Assembly: GCA_964017195.1 (NCBI GenBank) | Contig: CAXHKT010000139.1 | Span: 453,418-517,417, forward strand | Length of the DNA: 64,000 bases | From: Siderastrea radians | Taxonomy: Eukaryota > Cnidaria > Anthozoa > Scleractinia > Rhizangiidae | Reading direction: 5' to 3' | Part shown: positions 1-11,099 of the stretch, one piece after another | How the letters are laid out: each line of letters starts with the position of its first letter | How positions within the stretch are numbered: position 1 is the first letter of the stretch | Notes under the pieces: model-generated | The model's database searches: none | What the model saw: the letters and a program-made list of their open reading frames with translations, nothing else | What the model was told of the DNA's origin: nothing | Program-made: the position numbers and the translations under genes

Positions 1-260
1 CCCCATTTTGGGGCCTTCCCTCAGGCCCCAAAATGCTCAAAAAGCTAACTGGCGCTCTCGGCTGCATGCACAAAGCTCCCAAATGCATTCAATCCCTTTG
101 GGACCATCCGAAAAAAATTCCTTTTGTTCAAAAGTACAAAGAAAGCGCGATATGTGCGATCCTTAGGGAAAAAACCCCATTTTGGGGCATTCCCAGAGGC
201 TCAAAAAGGTGTTCTTATCTGCGCAATCTGTCTGCGCAAGGCTGCGCACTGGCCCAATAA
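1..260 (+). repeat. Partial 342-bp satellite monomer at window edge
   Basis: This is the right three quarters of one 342-bp satellite monomer, cut by the window start. It has the same order of landmarks as the copies further right: CCCCATTTTGGGG, then the GCTAACTGGCGCTCTCGG segment, then a second CCCCATTTTGGGG, then CTGCGCAATCTGTCTGCGC and GGCCCAATAA. It stops at 260, where a MITE is inserted, and the same monomer resumes at 910-913 (TAATAATGC). Open frames crossing it also occur in every other monomer and are not genes. Confidence 0.96.
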
Positions 261-550
261 CTCGCCGGGCCAGCATGAGGCCTGAAGCGGCACTCTAGGA
301 ATAACTTTTGTCTTTTTAATCCAGTGAAGCTCAAACTTTGCAACATAACAGACTTTTCAATTGCAAACAATCGTATGATTTTTGTTTTTCGATTTTAACG
401 GGTTTTGGCGGGAAAATGACGTCATACAGATGACGTCAAAATTTTATTTTCACCGTATGACTAAACTAGTACATGATTTGGAAAGAATATGTTGAGACAA
501 ATTCAAATGTGAAAAAATAATTGAAAAAGCTTTATCGGTTCAAAAGATAT
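261..550 (+). repeat. Left inverted-repeat arm of the MITE
   Basis: This arm pairs with 621-909 over nearly its whole length with scattered mismatches. Matching pieces include CCTGAAGCGGCACTCTAGG near the outer end, TTGCAAACAATCGTATGATT in the middle and AAAAAGCTTTATCGGTTC near the inner end. Confidence 0.9.
417..438. promoter_or_regulatory. Two CRE-like palindromes (TGACGTCA) in the MITE
   Basis: TGACGTCA occurs at 417-424 and again at 431-438, and a third copy lies at 746-753 in the other arm (its partner there is mutated to TGATGTCA). TGACGTCA is the full ATF/CREB consensus. A GGCGGGAAAA string, resembling an E2F half site, lies just before the first copy. Function is not shown; the motifs may simply belong to the inverted repeat. 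Confidence 0.4.
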
Positions 551-620
551 TGCATTTTGAAATTTGCCAAAGTTCTAAATATAGTAACAAAATGGCGGGA
601 AATTCAAAATTCAGATGGTC

Positions 621-909
621 GTATCTTTTGAACCGATAAAGCTTTTTCAATTATTTTTCATATTTGAATTCGTCTCATCGTATCCTTTTGAAATCGCGCA
701 ATAAGTCAGTCATTAGGTGAAAATAAAATTTTGATGTCATTTGTATGACGTCATTTTCCCGCCAAAAACCGTTAAAATCGGAAAACAAAAATCATACGAT
801 TGTTTGCAATTGAGAAGTCTGTTACATTGCAAAGTTTGAGCTCCACTGGATTAAAAACACAAAAGTTATTCCTAGAGTGCCGCTTCAGGCCTCATGCTGG
901 CCCGGCGTG
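621..909 (-). repeat. Right inverted-repeat arm of the MITE
   Basis: Reverse complement of 261-550. The interior between the arms (551-620) still shows weaker dyad symmetry (ATTTTGAAATTT against AAATTCAAAAT), so the true unpaired loop is probably only about 20-30 bases. Confidence 0.9.
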
Positions 910-960
910 TAATAATGCAAATCCCTCGGGGCTATCAGAAAAAACAGTTTATTGTGTAGA

Positions 961-1302
961 AAGTCTGCGATTTTTTCGATAAGGTGGAAAAAACCCCCAT
1001 TTTGGGGCCTTCCCTCAGGCCCCAAAAAGCTCAAAAAGCTAACTGGCGCTCTCGGCTGCATGCACAAAGATCCCAAATGCATTCAATCCCTTTGGGACCA
1101 TCCGAAAACAATTCCTTTTGTTCAAAAGTACAAAGAAAGCGCGATATGTGCGATCCTTAGGGAAAAAACCCCATTTTGGGGCATTCCCAGAGGCTCAAAA
1201 AGGTGTTCTTATCTGCGCAATCTGTCTGCGCAAGGCTGCGCACTGGCCCAATAATAATGCAAATCCCTCGGGGCTATCAGAAAAAACAGTTTATTGTGTA
1301 GA
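961..1302 (+). repeat. Representative monomer: fused pair of modules of about 171 bp
   Basis: One monomer contains two copies of the motif CCCCATTTTGGGGC followed by (C/A)TTCCC, 174 bp apart here (about 995 and 1169), so the halves are about 174 and 168 bp. The similarity continues after the motif: CTCAAAAAGCTAAC matches CTCAAAAAGGTGTT; AATGCATTCAATCCCTTTGGG matches AATGCAAATCCCTCGGGG; CCATCCGAAAAAAATT matches CTATCAGAAAAAACAG; and GCGATCCTTAGGGAAAAAAC matches TTCGATAAGGTGGAAAAAAC. The order and spacing of these matches point to an ancient tandem duplication of one unit of about 171 bp, after which the pair was amplified as a 342-bp block. The alignment is by eye. Confidence 0.7.
1000..1027 (+). 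repeat. Conserved 10-bp hairpin in the 342-bp monomer (example copy)
   Basis: TTTTGGGGCC (1000-1009), loop TTCCCTCA, then GGCCCCAAAA (1018-1027) form a perfect 10-bp stem with an 8-base loop. The same hairpin recurs in nearly every 342-bp monomer; common changes are GGGGCT for GGGGCC and a lost C or G in the right arm. The 330-bp subfamily lacks it because about 12 bases including the right arm are absent. Confidence 0.8.
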
Positions 1303-4300
1303 AAGTCTGCGATTTTTTCGATAAGGTGGAAAAAACCCCCATTTTGGGGCTTTCCCTCAGGCCCCAAAAAGCTCAAAAAGCTAACTGGCGCTCTCGGCTG
1401 CATGCACAAAGCTCCCAAATGCATTCAATCCCTTTGGGACCATCCGAAAAAAATTCCTTTTGTTCAAAAGTACAAAGAAAGCGCGATATGTGCGATCCTT
1501 AGGGAAAAAACCCCATTTTGGGGCATTCCCAGAGGCTCAAAAAGGTGTTCTTATCTGCGCAATCTGTCTGCGCAAGGCTGCGCACTGGCCCAATAATAAT
1601 GCAAATCCCTCGGGGCTATCAGAAAAAACAGTTTATTGTGTAGAAAGTCTGCGATTTTTTCGATAAGGTGGAAAAAACCCCCATTTTGGGGCCTTCCCTC
1701 AGGCCCCAAAAAGCTCAAAAAGCTAACTGGCGCTCTCGGCTGCATGCACAAAGATCCCAAATGCATTCAATCCCTTTGGGACCATCCGAAAAAAATTCCT
1801 TTTGTTCAAAAGTACAAAGAAAGCGCGATATGTGCGATCCTTAGGGAAAAAACCCCATTTTGGGGCATTCCCAGAGGCTCAAAAAGGTGTTCTTATCTGC
1901 GCAATCTGTCTGCGCAAGGCTGCGCACTGGCCCAATAATAATGCAAATCCCTCGGGGCTATCAGAAAAAACAGTTTATTGTGTAGAAAGTCTGCGATTTT
2001 TTCGATAAGGTGGAAAAACCCCCATTTTGGGGCCTTCCCTCAGGCCCCAAAATACTCAAAAAGCTAACTGGCGCTCTCGGCTGCATGCACAAAGCTCCCA
2101 AATGCATTCAATCCCTTTGGGACCATCCGAAAAAAATTCCTTTTGTTCAAAAGTACAAAGAAAGCGCGATATGTGCGATCCTTAGGGAAAAAACCCCATT
2201 TTGGGGCATTCCCAGAGGCTCAAAAAGGTGTTCTTATCTGCGCAATCTGTCTGCGCAAGGCTGCGCACTGGCCCAATAATAATGCAAATCCCTCGGGGCT
2301 ATCAGAAAAAACAGTTTATTGTGTAGAAAGTCTGCGATTTTTTCGATAAGGTGGAAAAAACCCCCATTTTGGGGCTTTCCCTCAGGCCCCAAAAAGCACA
2401 AAAAGCTAACTGGCGCTCTCGGCTGCATGCACAAAGCTCCCAAATGCATTCAATCCCTTTGGGACCATCCGAAAAAAATTCCTTTTGTTCAAAAGTACAA
2501 AGAAAGCGCGATATGTGCGATCCTTAGGGAAAAAACCCCATTTTGGGGCATTCCCAGAGGCTCAAAAAGGTGTTCTTATCTGCGCAATCTGTCTGCGCAA
2601 GGCTGCGCACTGGCCCAATAATAATGCAAATCCCTCGGGGCTATCAGAAAAAACAGTTTATTGTGTAGAAAGTCTGCGATTTTTTCGATAAGGTGGAAAA
2701 AACCCCCATTTTGGGGCTTTCCCTCAGGCCCCAAAAAGCACAAAAAGCTAACTGGCGCTCTCGGCTGCATGCACAAAGCTCCCAAATGCATTCAATCCCT
2801 TTGGGACCATCCAAATAAAATTCCTTTTGTTCAAAAGTACAAAGAAAGCGCGATATGTGCGATCCTTAGGGAAAAACCCCCATTTTGGGGCATTCCCAGA
2901 GGCTCAAAAAGGTGTTCTTATCTGCGCAATCTGTCTGCGCAAGGCTGCGCACTGGCCCAATAATAATGCAAATCCCTCGGGGCTATCAGAAAAAACAGGT
3001 TATTGTGTAGAAAGTCTGCGATTTTTTCGATAAGGTGGAAAAAACCCCCATTTTGGGGCCTTCCCTCAGGCCCCAAAAAGCTCAAAAAGCTAACTGGCGC
3101 TCTCGGCTGCATGCACAAAGCTCCCAAATGCATTCAATCCCTTTGGGACCATCCGAAAAAAATTCCTTTTGTTCAAAGTACAAAGAAAGCGCGATATGTG
3201 CGATCCTTAGGGAAAAAAACCCATTTTGGGGCATTCCCAGAGGCTCAAAAAGGTGTTCTTATCTGCGCAATCTGTCTGCGCAAGGCTGCGCACTGGCCCA
3301 ATAATAATGCCAATACCTCGGGGCTATCAGAAAAAACAGTTTATTGTGTAGAAAGTCTGCGATTTTTTCGATAAGGTGGAAAAAACCCGCATTTTGGGGC
3401 CTTCCATCAGGCCCCAAAATGCTCAAAAAGCTAACTGGCGTTCTCGGCTGCATGCACAAAGCTCCCAAATGCATTCAATCCCTTTGGGACCATCCGAAAA
3501 AAATTCCTTTTGTTCAAAAGTACAAAGAAAGCGCGATATGTGCGATCCTTAGGGAAAAAACCCCATTTTGGGGCATTCCCAGAGGCTCAAAAAGGTGTTC
3601 TTATCTGCGCAATCTGTCTGCGCAAGGCTGCGCACTGGCCCAATAATAATGCAAATCCCTCGGGGCTATCAGAAAAAAACAGTTTATTGTGTAGAAAGTC
3701 TGCGATTTTTTCGATAAGGTGGAAAAAAACCCCATTTTGGGGCCTTCCCTCAGGCCCCAAAAAGCTCAAAAAGCTAACTGGCGCTCTCGGCTGCATGCAC
3801 AAAGCTCCCAAATGCATTCAATCCCTTTGGGACCATCCGAAAAAAATTCCTTTTGTTCAAAAGTACAAAGAAAGCGCGATATGTGCGATCCTTAGGGAAA
3901 AAACCCCATTTTGGGGCATTCCCAGAGGCTCAAAAAGGTGTTCTTATCTGCGCAATCTGTCTGCGCAAGGCTGCGCACTGGCCCAATAATAATGCAAATC
4001 CCTCGGGGCTATCAGAAAAAACAGTTTATTGTGTAGAAAGTCTGCGATTTTTTCGATAAGGTGGGAAAAACCCCCATTTTGGGGCTTTCCCTCAGGCCCC
4101 AAAAAGCTCAAAAAGCTAACTGGCGCTCTTGGCTGCATGCACAAAGCTCCCAAATGCATTCAATCCCTTTGGGACCATCCGAAAAAAATTCCTTTTGTTC
4201 AAAAGTACAAAGAAAGCGCGATATGTGCGATCCTTAGGGAAAAAACCCCATTTTGGGGCATTCCCAGAGGCTCAAAAAGGTGTTCTTATCTGCGCAATCT

Positions 4301-4370
4301 GTCTGCGCAAGGCTGCGCACTGGCCCAATAATAATGCAAATCCCTCGGGGCTATCAGAAAAAACAGTTTA

Positions 4371-5430
4371 TTGTGTAGAAAGTCTGCGATTTTTTCGATA
4401 AGGTGGAAAAAACCCCCATTTCGGGGCTTTCCCTCAGGCCCCAAAAAGCTCAAAAAGCTAACTGGCGCTCTCGGCTGCATGCACAAAGCTCCCAAATGCA
4501 TTCAATCCCTTTGGGACCATCCGAAAAAAATTCCTTTTGTTCAAAAGTACAAAGAAAGCGCGATATGTGCGATCCTTAGGGAAAAAACCCCATTTTGGGG
4601 CATTCCCAGAGGCTCAAAAAGGTGTTCTTATCTGCGCAATCTGTCTGCGCAAGGCTGCGCACTGGCCCAATAATAATGCAAATCCCTCGGGGCTATCAGA
4701 AAAAACAGTTTATTGTGTAGAAAGTCTGCGATTTTTTCGATAAGGTGGAAAAAACCCCCATTTTGGGGCCTTCCCTCAGGCCCCAAAATGCTCAAAAAGC
4801 TAACTGGCGCTCTCGGCTGCATGCACAAAGCTCCCAAATGCATTCAATCCCTTTGGGACCATCCGAAAAAAATTCCTTTTGTTCAAAAGTACAAAGAAAG
4901 CGCGATATGTGCGATCCTTAGGGAAAAAACCCCATTTTGGGGCATTCCCAGAGGCTCAAAAAGGTGTTCTTATCTGCGCAATCTGTCTGCGCAAGGCTGC
5001 GCACTGGCCCAATAATAATGCAAATCCCTCGGGGCTATCAGAAAAAACAGTTTATTGTGTAGAAAGTCTGCGATTTTTTCGATAAGGTGGAAAAAACCCC
5101 CATTTCGGGGCTTTCCCTCAGGCCCCAAAAAGCTCAAAAAGCTAACTGGCGCTCTCGGCTGCATGCACAAAGCTCCCAAATGCATTCAATCCCTTTGGGA
5201 CCATCCGAAAAAAATTCCTTTTGTTCAAAAGTACAAAGAAAGCGCGATATGTGCGATCCTTAGGGAAAAAACCCCATTTTGGGGCATTCCCAGAGCCTCA
5301 AAAAGGTGTTCTTATCTGCGCAATCTGTCTGCGCAAGGCTGCGCACTGGCCCAATAATAATGCAAATCCCTCGGGGCTATCAGAAAAAACAGTTTATTGT
5401 GTAGAAAGTCTGCGATTTTTTCGATAAGGT
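4371..5430 (+). repeat. 684-bp dimeric higher-order repeat
   Basis: The variant CCCCCATTTCGGGGC appears in monomers near 4,415 and 5,100, exactly two monomers (684 bp) apart, while the monomer between has the usual ATTTTGGGG and an AAAATGCTC variant. Alternating monomer types show that a two-monomer block was duplicated. Confidence 0.7.
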
Positions 5431-6421
5431 GGAAAAAACCCCCATTTTGGGGCCTTCCCTCAGGCCCCAAAAAGCTCAAAAAGCTAACTGGCGCTCTCGG
5501 CTGCATGCACAAAGCTCCCAAATGCATTCAATCCCTTTGGGACCATCCGAAAAAAATTCCTTTTGTTCAAAAGTACAAAGAAAGCGCGATATGTGCGATC
5601 CTTAGGGAAAAAACCCCATTTTGGGGCATTCCCAGAGGCTCAAAAAGGTGTTTTTATCTGCGCAATCTGTCTGGGCAACGCTGCGCACTGGCCCAATAAT
5701 AATGCAAATCCCTCGGGGCTATCAGAAAAAACAGTTTATTGTGTAGAAAGTCTGCGATTTTTTCGATAAGGTGGAAAAAACCCCCATTTTGGGGCCTTCC
5801 CTCAGGCCCCAAAATGCTCAAAAAGCTAACTGGCGCTCTCGGCTGCATGCACAAAGCTCCCAAATGCATTCAATCCCTTTGGGAGCATCCGAAAAAAATC
5901 CTTTTGTTCAAAAGTACAAAGAAAGCGCGATATGTGCGATCCTTAGGGAAAAAACCCCATTTTGGGGCATTCCCAGAGGCTCAAAAAGGTGTTCTTATCT
6001 GCGCAATCTGTCTGCGCAAGGCTGCGCACTGGCCCAATAATAATGCAAATCCCTCGGGGCTATCAGAAAAAACAGTTTATTGTGTAGAAAGTCTGCGATT
6101 TTTTCGATAAGGTGGAAAAAACCCCCATTTTGGGGCCTTCCCTCAGGCCCCAAAATGCTCAAAAAGCTAACTGGCGCTCTCGGCTGCATGCACAAAGCTC
6201 CCAAATGCATTCAATCCCTTTGGGACCATCCGAAAAAAATTCCTTTTGTTCAAAAGTACAAAGAAAGCGCGATATGTGCGATCCTTAGGGAAAAAACCCC
6301 ATTTTGGGGCATTCCCAGAGGCTCCAAAAGGTGTTCCTATCTGCGCAATCTGTCTGCGCAAGGCTGCGCACTGGCCCAATAATAATGCAAATCCCTCGGG
6401 GCTATCAGAAGAAACAGTTTA

Positions 6422-7430
6422 TTGTGTAGAAAGTCTGCGATTTTTTCGATAAGGTGGAAAAAACCCCCATTTTGGGGCCTTCCCTCAGGCCCCAAAATGC
6501 TCAAAAAGCTAACTGGCGCTCTCGGCTGCATGCACAAAGCTTCCAAATGCATCCAATCCCTTTGGGACCATCCGAAAAAAATTCCTGTTGTTCAAAAGTA
6601 CAAAGAAAGCGCGATATGTGCGATCCTTAGGGAAAAAACCCCATTTTGGGGCATTCCCAGAGGCTCAAAAAGGTGTTCTTATCTGCGCAATCTGTCTGCG
6701 CAAGGCTGCGCACTGGCCCAATAATAATGCAAATCCCTCGGGGCTATCAGAAAAAACAGTTTATTGTGTAGAAAGTCTGCGATTTTTTCGATAAGGTGGA
6801 AAAAACCCCCATTTTGGGGCCTTCCCTCAGGCCCCAAAATGCTCAAAAAGCTAACTGGCGCTCTCGGCTGCATGCACAAAGCTCCCAAATGCATTCAATC
6901 CCTTTGGGACCATCCGAAAAAAATTCCTTTTGTTCAAAAGTACAAAGAAAGCGCGATATGTGCGATCCTTAGGGAAAAAACCCCATTTTGGGGCATTCCC
7001 AGAGGCTCAAAAAGGTGTTCTTATCTGCGCAATCTGTCTGCGCAAGGCTGCGCACTGGCCCAATAATAATGCAAATCCCTCGGGGCTATCAGAAAAAACA
7101 GTTTATTGTGTAGAAAGTCTGCGATTTTTTCGATAAGGTGGAAAAAACCCCCATTTTGGGGCCTTCCCTCAGGCCCCAAAATGCTCAAAAAGCTAACTGG
7201 CGCTCTCGGCTGCATGCACAAAGCTTCCAAATGCATCCAATCCCTTTGGGACCATCCGAAAAAAATTCCTTTTGTTCAAAAGTACAAAGAAAGCGCGATA
7301 TGTGCGATCCTTAGGGAAAAAACCCCATTTTGGGGCATTCCCAGAGGCTCAAAAAGGTGTTCTTATCTGCGCAATCTGTCTGCGCAAGGCTGCGCACTGG
7401 CCCAATAATAATGCAAATCCCTCGGGGCTA
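6422..7430 (+). repeat. 684-bp dimeric higher-order repeat
   Basis: The paired variants AAGCTTCCAAATGCATCC occur at about 6,537 and 7,221, 684 bp apart, with an unmodified monomer between them. This marks duplication of a two-monomer block. Confidence 0.7.
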
Positions 7431-8475
7431 TCAGAAAAAAACAGTTTATTGTGTAGAAAGTCTGCGATTTTTTCGATAAGGTGGAAAAAACCCCCATTTT
7501 GGGGCCTTCCCTCAGGCCCCAAAATGCTCAAAAAGCTAACTGGCGCTCTCGGCTGCATGCACAAAGCTCCCAAATGCATTCAATCCCTTTGGGACCATCC
7601 GAAAAAAATTCCTTTTGTTCAAAAGTACAAAGAAAGCGCGATATGTGCGATCCTTAGGGAAAAAACCCCATTTTGGGGCATTCCCAGAGGCTCAAAAAGG
7701 TGTTCTTATCTGCGCAATCTGTCTGCGCAAGGCTGCGCACTGGCCCAATAATAATGCAAATCCCTCGGGGCTATCAGAAAAAACAGTTTATTGTGTAGAA
7801 AGTCTGCGATTTTTTCGATAAGGTGGAAAAAACCCCCATTTTGGGGCCTTCCCTCAGGCCCCAAAATGCTCAAAAAGCTAACTGGCGCTCTCGGCTGCAT
7901 GCACAAAGCTCCCAAATGCATTCAATCCCTTTGGGACCATCCGAAAAAAATTCCTTTTGTTCAAAAGTACAAAGAAAGCGCGATATGTGCGATCCTTAGG
8001 GAAAAAACCCCATTTTGGGGCATTCCCAGAGGCTCAAAAAGGTGTTCTTATCTGCGCAATCTGTCTGCGCAAGGCTGCGCACTGGCCCAATAATAATGCA
8101 AATCCCTCGGGGCTATCAGAAAAAACAGTTTATTGTGTAGAAAGTCTGCGATTTTTTCGATAAGGTGGAAAAAACCCCCATTTTGGGGCCTTCCCTCAGG
8201 CCCCAAAAAGCTCAAAAAGCTAACTGGCGCTCTCGGCTGCATGCACAAAGCTCCCAAATGCATTCAATCCCTTTGGGACCATCCGAAAAAAAATTCCTTT
8301 TGTTCAAAAGTACAAAGAAAGCGCGATATGTGCGATCTTTAGGGAAAAAACCCCATTTTGGGGCATTCCCAGAGGCTCAAAAAGGTGTTCTTATCTGCGC
8401 AATCTGTCTGCGCAAGGCTGCGCACTGGCCCAATAATAATGCAAATCCCTCGGGGCTATCAGAAAAAACAGTTTA

Positions 8476-9840
8476 TTGTGTAGAAAGTCTGCGATTTTTT
8501 CGATAAGGTGGAAAAAAACCCCATTTTGGGGCCTTCCCTCAGGCCCCAAAATGCTCAAAAAGCTAACTGGCGCTCTCGGCTGCATGCACAAAGCTCCCAA
8601 ATGCATTCAATCCCGTTGGGACCATCCGAAAAAAATTCCTTTTGTTCAAAAGTACAAAGAAAGCGCGATATGTGCGATCCTTAGGGAAAAAACCCCATTT
8701 TGGGGCATTCCCAGAGGCTCAAAAAGGTGTTCTTATCTGCGCAATCTGTCTGCGCAAGGCTGCGCACTGGCCCAATAATAATGCAAATCCCTCGGGGCTA
8801 TCAGAAGAAACAGTTTATTGTGTAGAAAGTCTCCAATTTTTTCGATAAGGTGGAAAAAACCCCCATTTTGGGGCCTTCCCTCAGGCCCAAAAAAGCTCAA
8901 AAAGCTAACTGGCGCTCTCGGCTGCATGCACAAAGCTCCCAAATGCATTCAATCCCTTTGGGACCATCTGAAAAAAATTCCTTTTGTTCAAAAGTACAAA
9001 GAAAGCGCGATATGTGCGATCCTTAGGGAAAAAACCCCATTTTGGGGCATTCCCAGAGGCTCAAAAAGGTGTTCTTATCTGCGCAATCTGTCTGCGCAAG
9101 GCTGCGCACTGGCCCAATAATAATGCAAATCCCTCGGGGCTATCAGAAAAAACAGTTTATTGTGTAGAAAGTCTGCGATTTTTTCGATAAGGTGGAAAAA
9201 AACCCCATTTTGGGGCCTTCCCTCAGGCCCCAAAATGCTCAAAAAGCTAACTGGCGCTCTCGGCTGCATGCACAAAGCTCCCAAATGCATTCAATCCCTT
9301 TGGGACCATCCGAAAAAAATTCCTTTTGTTCAAAAGTACAAAGAAAGCGCGATATGTGCGATCCTTAGGGAAAAAACCCCATTTTGGGGCATTCCCAGAG
9401 GCTCAAAAAGGTGTTCTTATCTGCGCAATCTGTCTGCGCAAGGCTGCGCACTGGCCCAATAATAATGCAAATCCCTCGGGGCTATCAGAAAAAACAGTTT
9501 ATTGTGTAGAAAGTCTCCAATTTTTTCGATAAAGTGGAAAAAACCCCCATTTTGGGGCCTTCCCTCAGGCCCCAAAAAGCTCAAAAAGCTAACTGGCGCT
9601 CTCGGCTGCATGCACAAAGCTCCCAAATGCATTCAATCCCTTTGGGACCATCCGAAACAAATTCCTTTTGTTCAAAAGTACAAAGAAAGCGCGATATGTG
9701 CGATCCTTAGGGAAAAAACCCCATTTTGGGGCATTCCCAGAGGCTCAAAAAGGTGTTCTTATCTGCGCAATCTGTCTGGGCAACGCTGCGCACTGGCCCA
9801 ATAATAATGCAAATCCCTCGGGGCTATCAGAAAAAACAGT
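8476..9840 (+). repeat. 684-bp dimeric higher-order repeat
   Basis: The variant GTCTCCAATTTTTTCG (usually GTCTGCGATTTTTTCG) occurs at about 8,829 and 9,513, and the GGAAAAAAACCCC length variant occurs in the monomers before each. Both recur at 684 bp, so a two-monomer block was duplicated. Confidence 0.65.
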
Positions 9841-11099
9841 TTATTGTGTAGAAAGTCTGCGATTTTTTCGATAAGGTGGAAAAAACCCCCATTTTGGGGC
9901 CTTCCCTCAGGCCCCAAAATGCTCAAAAAGCTAACTGGCGCTCTCGGCTGCATGCACAAAGCTCCCAAATGCATTCAATCCCTTTGGGACCATCCGAAAA
10001 AAATTCCTTTTGTTCAAAAGTACAAAGAAAGCGCGATATGTGCGATCCTTAGGGAAAAAACCCCATTTTGGGGCATTCCCAGAGGCTCAAAAAGGTGTTC
10101 TTATCTGCGCAATCTGTCTGCGCAAGGCTGCGCACTGGCCCAATAATAATGCAAATCCCTCGGGGCTATCAGAAAAAACAGTTTATTGTGTAGAAAGTCT
10201 GCGATTTTTTCGATAAGGTGGAAAAAAAACCCATTTTGGGGCTTTCCCTCAGGCCCCAAAAAGCTCAAAAAGCTAACTGGCGCTCTCGGCTGCATGCACA
10301 AAGCTCCCAAATGCATTCAATTCCTTTGGGACCATCCGAAAAAAATTCCTTTTGTTCAAAAGTACAAAGAAAGCGCGATATGTGCGATCCTTAGGGAAAA
10401 AACCCCATTTTGGGGCATTCCCAGAGGCTCAAAAAGGTGTTCTTATCTGCGCAATCTGTCTGCGCAAGGCTGCGCACTGGCCCAATAATAATGCAAATCC
10501 CTCGGGGCTATCAGAAAAAACAGTTTATTGTGTAGAAAGTCTGCGATTTTTTCGATAAGGTGGAAAAAACCCCCATTTTGGGGCCTTCCCTCAGGCCCCA
10601 AAAAGCTCAAAAAGCTAACTGGCGCTCTCGGCTGCATGCACAAAGCTCCCAAATGCATTCAATCCCTTTGGGACCATCCGAAAAAAATTCCTTTTGTTCA
10701 AAAGTACAAAGAAAGCGCGATATGTGCGATCCTTAGGGAAAAAACCCCATTTTGGGGCATTCCCAGAGGCTCAAAAAGGTGTTCTTATCTGCGCAATCTG
10801 TCTGCGCAAGGCTGCGCACTGGCCCAATAATAATGCAAATCCCTCGGGGCTATCAGAAAAAACAGTTTATTGTGTAGAAAGTCTGCGATTTTTTCGATAA
10901 GGTTGAAAAAACCCCCATTTTGGGGCCTTCCCTCAGGCCCCAAAAAGCTCAAAAAGCTAACTGGCGCTCTCGGCTGCATGCACAAAGCTCCCAAATGCAT
11001 TCAATCCCTTTGGGACCATCCGAAAAAAATTCCTTTTGTTCAAAAGTACAAAGAAAGCGCGATATGTGCGATCCTTAGGGAAAAAACCCCATTTTGGGG

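Larger units (their letters stand above)
261..909. mobile_element. Palindromic foldback MITE, 649 bp, TAA target duplication
   Basis: A non-satellite block sits inside one monomer. The two ends are reverse complements: the left end reads CTCGCCGGGCCAGCATGAGG and the right end, reversed, reads CACGCCGGGCCAGCATGAGG, one mismatch. The inverted repeat continues inward for about 290 bp (arms 261-550 and 621-909), leaving a short AT-rich centre, so the whole element is close to one long palindrome. TAA stands on both sides (258-260 and 910-912), and removing the element plus one TAA restores the normal monomer sequence. There is no transposase frame, so it is non-autonomous. A 3-bp TAA duplication is typical of PIF/Harbinger-type elements; that family assignment is inference. 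Its flanks are ordinary satellite, so it arrived after this monomer formed. Confidence 0.9.

Noticed and set aside
1300..1330. CENP-B box in the TTTTTTCGATAAGGTGGAAA segment
   Set aside because: TTCG is present, but the A and CGGG positions of the CENP-B box do not match.
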